A DNA stretch of 35,269 bases, taken from positions 1 to 35,269 of the forward strand of contig CAKQIY010000019.1 in NCBI GenBank assembly GCA_934247115.1, written 5' to 3'. How positions within the stretch are numbered: position 1 is the stretch's first letter; every line of letters starts with the position of its first letter. This DNA comes from an uncultured Coprococcus sp. GTDB lineage: Bacteria; Bacillota; Clostridia; Lachnospirales; Lachnospiraceae. This document shows, piece by piece, positions 31,695 to 35,269 of this stretch. The position numbers were made by a program, and so were the translations under genes. Under the pieces are notes generated by a model that had not been told where the DNA came from, did no database searches, and saw only the letters and a list, made by a program, of their open reading frames with translations.

Positions 31695-31723
31695 AGTATA
31701 TCAATACATGTCAGATGTGTCAA
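31695..31723 (-). promoter_or_regulatory. Strong sigma-A promoter of the ABC-F gene
   Basis: On the - strand: TTGACA (31723-31718, exact consensus), 17-bp spacer, TATACT (31700-31695). Transcription is expected near 31688. Confidence 0.75.
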
Positions 31724-31741
31724 CTTTACTTTATGTACAGA

Positions 31742-31803
31742 GCGGGTATATTTCGCACCCGCCCCGGTCTTCCAATCCAACGCTCTTTACCAGAGAGCAC
31801 TGG
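31742..31803 (-). other. Two adjacent stem-loops downstream of the Cys-rich gene
   Basis: GCGGGT/ACCCGC (31742-31762) and GCTCT/AGAGC with flanking CCA/TGG (31777-31803) form neighbouring hairpins with no U tract. Read on the - strand they faintly resemble the D and T arms of a tRNA, but no acceptor stem forms. They could be mRNA 3'-end structures of the Cys-rich gene. Confidence 0.4.
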
Positions 31804-31809
31804 CATCTG

Positions 31810-31992
31810 CTAGAGATTCTTAACTATCGGATCATACAGATCAAGCTCACAGTACTCTGCGTCTGTGAAATGATCGCAGTTAAGACAGCTCTTGCCTGCC
31901 ACATCGTTTGAAAGCCCCTTACATGAACACTTCTTCTCGTATGCGCTGCATCTCTCTGCAACTTCCTTGTAGGTCTCTGTTGAACTTCTCAT
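31810..31992 (-). CDS. Small Cys-rich protein, probable metal-binding
   Basis: The 60-aa product has six cysteines at 15, 22, 24, 36, 39 and 48, including CSC and the CLNC knuckle, with a well-formed C-terminus EYCELDLYDPIVKNL. I recognise similar short proteins in Lachnospiraceae, annotated only as hypothetical. A zinc or iron site is a reasonable inference. GGAG lies 8 nt before the ATG at 31992, and the nine codons of open frame upstream precede that site. It stands alone between the ABC-F promoter and the divergent CNNM gene. Confidence 0.75.
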   Translation of the reverse strand: MRSSTETYKEVAERCSAYEKKCSCKGLSNDVAGKSCLNCDHFTDAEYCELDLYDPIVKNL

Positions 31993-32111
31993 GATGTTCT
32001 CTCCTTTTTTGCTATGCATTTTTCTGCTGCCTTATTATTGTGTGTCTTTTTCTGTTTTTTATTCCACATTTCATTCTTCGCTGATTCTTTGCCACATCAA
32101 GGTGCGGATTC

Positions 32112-32140
32112 TTGACAATATGCTATATATTAAGTACAAT
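32112..32140 (+). promoter_or_regulatory. Strong sigma-A promoter of the CNNM/CBS gene
   Basis: TTGACA (32112-32117, exact consensus), 17-bp spacer, TACAAT (32135-32140). Transcription would start near 32147, which bears on the choice of start codon for the next gene. Confidence 0.75.
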
Positions 32141-32177
32141 CAGAATTAAAAATTTTTAAATGATTGGAGATGAAATC

Positions 32178-33464
32178 TTGGACGCAGGTTCCATAATAAA
32201 CATTATCATTCTGGTGGTGCTGATCGCACTGTCCGCATTCTTTTCTTCAGCTGAAACAGCACTCACAACGGTGAGCAAATTCTCGCTCAGGTCTCTTGCA
32301 GACAACGGCAACAAGCGGGCCTCACGGGTTCTCAAGGTCACAGAGAATTCAAGCAAGCTGATAAGCACTATTCTTATAGGAAATAACATTGTCAACATAT
32401 CAGCATCTTCTCTCACGACCACATTCGTGACAAAGGCATTTGGAAGCTCTGCTGTCGGTATTGCAACCGGAGCACTGACACTGATCGTTCTCCTCTTCGG
32501 AGAAATCACACCAAAGACCCTGGCTCAGCGCTATAACCTGAAGATATCGCTGTTATACATTGATATAATCCAGTTCCTTATGATAGTGCTCACACCTGTG
32601 ATATTCATAGTGAACAAGATCGCTGATTTTATATTCTGGATCATCAGGCTTGACAAGGACGGCGGTAACCAGAAGATGACCGAGGATGAACTCATAAGCA
32701 TGGTGAATGTCAGTGAGGAGGAAGGTGTCATCGAGGACAAAGAGAAGGAAATGATAACCAATGTGGTGGACTTCGGAGATTCCATTGCAAGGGATGTCAT
32801 GATCCCAAGAGCAGATATGACCATCGCCTCTGTTGATATGGCTTACGAGGATCTGCTGAAGCTCTACATGGAAGTACCGTATACGAGAATTCCTGTATAT
32901 GAGGACTCCAGAGATAACGTGATCGGTATCCTTCATGTTAAGGATCTCTTCTTCTACAAGGCAACCCATGATATCAACAATTTCAGCGTTCGTAACATCA
33001 TGAGAAAGCCACTGTATGTATATGAATATCAGAAGACCAATGATCTTCTGCACTCCATGAAGTCGGATTCCAACACCATGGCCATCGTGCTCGATGAGTA
33101 CGGAATCTGCATAGGACTTATTACCATCGAGGATCTCATTGAGGAAATCATCGGAGACATCAAGGATGAGTACGACATGGAGGAACACAACAACATCATC
33201 AAGGTTGACGACACCCACTACAATGTTGATGGCTCCATCAAGCTGGATGATCTGAATGATGCGCTAAATCTAAAGATAGAATCAGAGGACTACGACTCCC
33301 TCGGCGGTTACATAACCGAGCTGCTGGATCACATTCCAGCCAAGGGCGAGTCCGTCACTGACATCTCATGCATCTACAAGGTACTTGAGATGGACAAAAA
33401 GCGAGTCGCCAGAGTGCTTATCACACTGGCTCCGCAGGATCCGGCGGACGCGGACGAAGAGTAG
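32178..33464 (+). CDS. CNNM/CBS-domain membrane protein (HlyC/CorC/TlyC-like)
   Basis: The protein has about 428 aa. Parts in order are a CNNM (DUF21) transmembrane domain with about four helices (FFSSAETALTTVSK near the start, ILIGNNIVNISASS, FGEITPKTLAQ), a CBS pair (about 205-335), and a C-terminal CorC_HlyC domain (YNVDGSIKLDDLNDALNL, SLGGYITELL). These proteins are linked to Mg2+/Co2+ transport or efflux. Start choice: the ATG at 32160 has no ribosome binding site and would leave only about 13 nt of leader. TTG at 32178 has GGAG 8 nt upstream and gives an N-terminus (MDAGS) like that of relatives. The stop TAG at 33462 is followed in frame by a 36-bp repeat (see findings). Confidence 0.92.
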   Translation: MDAGSIINIIILVVLIALSAFFSSAETALTTVSKFSLRSLADNGNKRASRVLKVTENSSKLISTILIGNNIVNISASSLTTTFVTKAFGSSAVGIATGALTLIVLLFGEITPKTLAQRYNLKISLLYIDIIQFLMIVLTPVIFIVNKIADFIFWIIRLDKDGGNQKMTEDELISMVNVSEEEGVIEDKEKEMITNVVDFGDSIARDVMIPRADMTIASVDMAYEDLLKLYMEVPYTRIPVYEDSRDNVIGILHVKDLFFYKATHDINNFSVRNIMRKPLYVYEYQKTNDLLHSMKSDSNTMAIVLDEYGICIGLITIEDLIEEIIGDIKDEYDMEEHNNIIKVDDTHYNVDGSIKLDDLNDALNLKIESEDYDSLGGYITELLDHIPAKGESVTDISCIYKVLEMDKKRVARVLITLAPQDPADADEE

Positions 33465-33473
33465 GCAACGGTT

Positions 33474-33581
33474 GAGTCCTGGCGGCAGGCTAAGACTCCA
33501 GCGGTGGTTGTGGCCTGGCAGCAGGCCGAGACTCCAGCGGAGATTGAGTCCTGGCGGTAGGCTGAGGCTCCAGCGGAGAGA
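33474..33581 (+). repeat. 36-bp tandem repeat, three units, in frame after the CNNM stop
   Basis: Units at 33474-33509, 33510-33545 and 33546-33581 are similar and contiguous. In the frame of the CNNM gene they read ESWRQAKTPAVV, VAWQQAETPAEI and ESWR-stop-AEAPAER. The unit is exactly 12 codons. TAG codons stand at 33462 (the annotated stop) and 33558, and the frame then stays open to TAA at 33648. Confidence 0.85.
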
Positions 33582-33649
33582 TTATCACACAGCCGGCAGA
33601 TTTCGGCGATATGGACACAAAATTTTCTCCTAGCACTTAGGAATTCTTA

Positions 33650-33685
33650 AAAAGAGCACAGGCCTTTAAAAGCCTATGCTCTTTT
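33650..33685 (+). terminator. Terminator of the CNNM gene
   Basis: AAAAGAGCA and AGGC pair with GCCT and TGCTCTTTT around one opposed mismatch, loop CTTTAAAA, ending in TTTT. It begins at the TAA that would end the extended CNNM frame, as though the frame once ran up to it. Confidence 0.7.
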
Positions 33686-33812
33686 CGCTTCTATCCGGGC
33701 TTGCAGTGATATTTTTGTGCACAGATAAGCTTAATTTCCTTGAAAAGGTAAAAACCTTCTGTTATGTTCCCAGCATTTTTAACAAATTAATACGTTTTAT
33801 AGTAAAACAACC

Positions 33813-33841
33813 TTGTAATGTAGTTTTGAATACTATATAAT
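33813..33841 (+). promoter_or_regulatory. Sigma-A promoter of the DUF1836 gene
   Basis: TTGTAA (33813-33818), 17-bp spacer, TATAAT (33836-33841). Transcription is expected near 33848, upstream of the TrpR-like fragment. The region 33690-33812 is AT-rich and holds nothing else I can identify. Confidence 0.6.
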
Positions 33842-33872
33842 ATGTCATGTTGATTAAAAAACAGCAGCTCAT

Positions 33873-33944
33873 ATGCAAACTATAGCGCAGCGGTTTGCGG
33901 TATTCAAAATCCAAGCATATGATCCAACTAATCTAAGAGGTGTC
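33873..33944 (+). pseudogene. TrpR/YerC-like coding fragment in the leader of the DUF1836 gene
   Basis: In the frame of the downstream gene this stretch reads MQTIAQRFAVFKIQAYDP and then TNLRGV. Aligned without gaps to the YerC-like protein encoded at 34845-35174 (SIAQRFAVAKMLKEDNTYLE), 11 of about 22 residues match, including IAQRFAV. The nucleotides are also similar (TATAGC-CAGCG-TTTGC). No ribosome binding site precedes the ATG at 33873. It may be a relic of a duplicated gene, or an N-terminal extension of the DUF1836 protein. Confidence 0.4.
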
Positions 33945-33947
33945 TAC

Positions 33948-34718
33948 ATGGATAAAAAGACAAATATTAAAGACATAATATCAATGGCCGGCGGCCTTGA
34001 CTATATAAACCCTAAGGATATCCCATCCATCGATCTGTATATGGATCAGCTGACAACCTTCATGGAGGATCAGCTTGGCAAGAACAGGCGCAATGACGAA
34101 GACAAGGTGATGACCAAGACTATGATCAACAATTACACCAAGAACAATCTTCTGCCGTCGCCTAATAAGAAGAGATATTCCAAGCAGCATCTTATACTGC
34201 TCATCTATATATACTATCTGAAGAACATGCTCAGCATCAACGATATACAGACTCTGCTGGAGCCCCTGATCGACGGATATTTTGATTCGAACAAGGACGG
34301 CAAGGATATTTCCGATATATATGCCCATCTGTACGAGCATCTGTCCCAGCACTATGGTGATATCATCAAGGACATCGTGAGGACAGCCAACAAGGCCGAT
34401 GCCATGTACGACCCGGAGAAGGATTCCTATCTCCACGATCTCAGCATGATCTCACTCCTGTCGGTTGATATATATGCCAAGAAGAAATATGTAGAGCATC
34501 TGGTGGATAAGCTCAGACAGGAATCTGAAGAAGATTCCAAAGCGAAGGCAAAAGCCCAGGCACAAAAGCTCAGAGAACAGCAGGCGGCTGCCAAAGCTGC
34601 CAAAGCTGCCAAAGCCCAGCAGGCGGCATCCAAAGCCGCAAGGTCTCAGCAGGCAGGCACAGGTGCAAAAGCTTCCAAAGCTCACCAGCCATCAGACAAT
34701 ACCAGCAATATCCAATAA
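33948..34718 (+). CDS. DUF1836 family protein with Ala/Lys/Gln-rich tail
   Basis: The 256-aa protein has a DUF1836 domain (about residues 25-175) with the helix-turn-helix-like MTKTMINNYTKNNLLPSPNK, RYSKQHLILLIYIYYLK and SINDIQTLLEPL motifs, suggesting a DNA-binding role related to MerR-type regulators. The last 50 or so residues are low-complexity Ala/Lys/Gln, probably disordered. The ATG at 33948 has AGAGGTG about 6 nt upstream. The frame is open to 33873 through a TrpR-like fragment, so a 281-aa product remains possible. It has its own promoter and a near-perfect terminator. Confidence 0.85.
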   Translation: MDKKTNIKDIISMAGGLDYINPKDIPSIDLYMDQLTTFMEDQLGKNRRNDEDKVMTKTMINNYTKNNLLPSPNKKRYSKQHLILLIYIYYLKNMLSINDIQTLLEPLIDGYFDSNKDGKDISDIYAHLYEHLSQHYGDIIKDIVRTANKADAMYDPEKDSYLHDLSMISLLSVDIYAKKKYVEHLVDKLRQESEEDSKAKAKAQAQKLREQQAAAKAAKAAKAQQAASKAARSQQAGTGAKASKAHQPSDNTSNIQ

Positions 34719-34736
34719 AGATTCTAGAACAAAATA

Positions 34737-34786
34737 ACATAAAAACCCCTGAACGATAACATTCCATCGTTCAGGGGTTTTTATGT
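34737..34786. terminator. Strong bidirectional terminator between DUF1836 and yerC-like genes
   Basis: A perfect 21-bp stem runs from ACATAAAAACCCCTGAACGA plus T to its complement around an 8-nt loop (AACATTCC). The lower part of the stem is an A/T run that gives a U tract in both directions. It suits the converging genes on either side. Confidence 0.9.
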
Positions 34787-34844
34787 CTGCAGTCTCCATA
34801 ATCAATATGCCGGAGTCAATCTGCCTGTATTTGTACGCATCTTT

Positions 34845-35174
34845 TTACTTGTCATTCCCATTGTCATCCTGCTTGTCATTCTGCTGAAAGCTCTTCATTC
34901 TTGAAAATACAAGTTCATATCCATCCTTGCCATAATTCAGGGATCTGTTGACCCTGCTTATCGTAGCTGTGGAAGCTCCGGTCTTCTCCGCAACCTCCAG
35001 ATATGTATTGTCTTCCTTCAGCATCTTGGCCACTGCAAAACGCTGTGCTATAGATAACAGTTCATTCACCGTGCATACATCCTCAAAGAAATTAAAGCAC
35101 TCCTCTTCTGTCTCCAATGTAAGTATTGCCTCAAACAGATCCTGTACTGCCTCTGTATGTACTGTTTTTCCCAT
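34845..35174 (-). CDS. TrpR-related protein, YerC/YecD family
   Basis: The 109-aa protein has the Trp-repressor superfamily fold. The N-terminal helices (AVQDLFEAILTLETEEECFN, FFEDVCTVNELLSIAQRFAV) are followed by a helix-turn-helix (TYLEVAEKTGASTATISRVN) and NYGKDGYELVF, a pattern diagnostic of YerC/YecD. The tail is hydrophilic. Start: ATG at 35174 with AAGGAG 7 nt upstream. A TTG two codons earlier is less likely. A promoter lies at 35227-35255, and a CACG/CGTG inverted repeat (35198-35212) between it and the ribosome binding site may be an autoregulatory site. The target genes are unknown. Confidence 0.93.
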   Translation of the reverse strand: MGKTVHTEAVQDLFEAILTLETEEECFNFFEDVCTVNELLSIAQRFAVAKMLKEDNTYLEVAEKTGASTATISRVNRSLNYGKDGYELVFSRMKSFQQNDKQDDNGNDK

Positions 35175-35226
35175 GTTCAAGCTCCTTCTTTGGCTTTCAC
35201 GACTTTAGCGTGATAAAGTAATATAT

Positions 35227-35255
35227 ACTATATACCACTTTCTTATAATTTGCAA
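35227..35255 (-). promoter_or_regulatory. Putative sigma-A promoter of the yerC-like gene
   Basis: On the - strand: TTGCAA (35255-35250), 17-bp spacer, TATAGT (35232-35227). Transcription is expected near 35220, just upstream of the inverted repeat at 35198-35212. Confidence 0.6.
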
Positions 35256-35269
35256 TCTTTTTTGATCCA

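Noticed and set aside
31729..31812. tRNA gene
   Set aside because: There is no pairing acceptor stem, the T loop is oversized and the anticodon stem is weak.
33474..33581. 36-bp repeats considered as a CRISPR array
   Set aside because: The units are directly contiguous without spacers and there are no cas genes.
33385..33633. Arg-rich 82-codon frame overlapping the end of the CNNM gene and the 36-bp repeats
   Set aside because: It overlaps a real gene in another frame and its repeat (LSPGGRLRLQRR) follows automatically from the 36-bp DNA unit. The frame of the CNNM gene gives a more protein-like Ala/Glu/Pro repeat and ends next to the terminator.

Overview
The window comes from a Gram-positive, low-to-moderate GC Firmicute, most likely class Clostridia and family Lachnospiraceae (a Coprococcus/Roseburia-type gut anaerobe). 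The evidence is a dgt-dnaG-rpoD-trmK run, an A-type RNase P RNA, strong AGGAGG ribosome binding sites, TTGACA/TATAAT promoters with 17-bp spacers, lipoprotein signal peptides, a Firmicute-type sugar ABC transporter without its own ATPase, and a YerC-type TrpR relative. The species call is inference; no ribosomal RNA gene is present. Almost all of the window is chromosomal housekeeping or regular accessory sequence. I see no integrase, transposase, phage gene or CRISPR array.

Layout. 1-453: four tRNA genes (His, Gln, Lys, Leu) on the + strand. 586-846: a tiny membrane protein with an Asp/Phe repeat tail. 1016-3367: PcrA helicase. 3503-5194: a PspA plus SPFH/zinc-ribbon envelope-stress pair. 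5406-6359: a coiled-coil protein. 6479-9567: a tight two-gene unit, a PEP-synthase-like kinase and a class I glutamine-amidotransferase-like hydrolase, whose combination resembles the first and third steps of phosphoramidate biosynthesis in Campylobacter. 9685-10959: a nitroreductase and a C39-like cysteine protease homologue. 11223-11581: rnpB. 11672-12679: a short uridine-kinase-like protein. 12701-17508: the macromolecular-synthesis operon (dGTPase-like, DnaG, RpoD, TrmK). 17509-17960: an AT-rich gap with a 12-bp tandem repeat and a long hairpin. 17961-21570: an ECF sigma factor, an overlapping membrane anti-sigma candidate, and an unknown lipoprotein.

21879-27446: a sugar-uptake operon (binding protein, two permeases, YesL/DUF624 protein, PrsA/SurA-like lipoprotein), punctuated by two terminator-like hairpins and preceded by a leader of about 190 nt. 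27500-28681: a membrane-anchored alpha/beta-hydrolase that seems to have lost its Ser and His catalytic residues. 28880-29863: a divergent membrane protein. 30004-31629: a YbiT-like ABC-F ATPase. 31810-31992: a Cys-rich mini-protein. 32178-33464: a CNNM/CBS (CorC/TlyC-like) membrane protein followed by an in-frame 36-bp repeat past its stop codon. 33948-34718: a DUF1836 regulator with a TrpR-like fragment in its leader. 34845-35174: a YerC-family TrpR-like repressor.

The items most worth a second look are the glutamine-kinase/gamma-glutamyl-hydrolase pair (6479-9567), the TrpR-like fragment upstream of the DUF1836 gene, the repeat-bearing tail beyond the CNNM stop codon, the 12-bp repeat array at 17661-17793, and the pseudo-hydrolase next to the sugar transporter. 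No search could be run. Family assignments rest on motifs read by eye, and promoters and hairpins were found by inspection.
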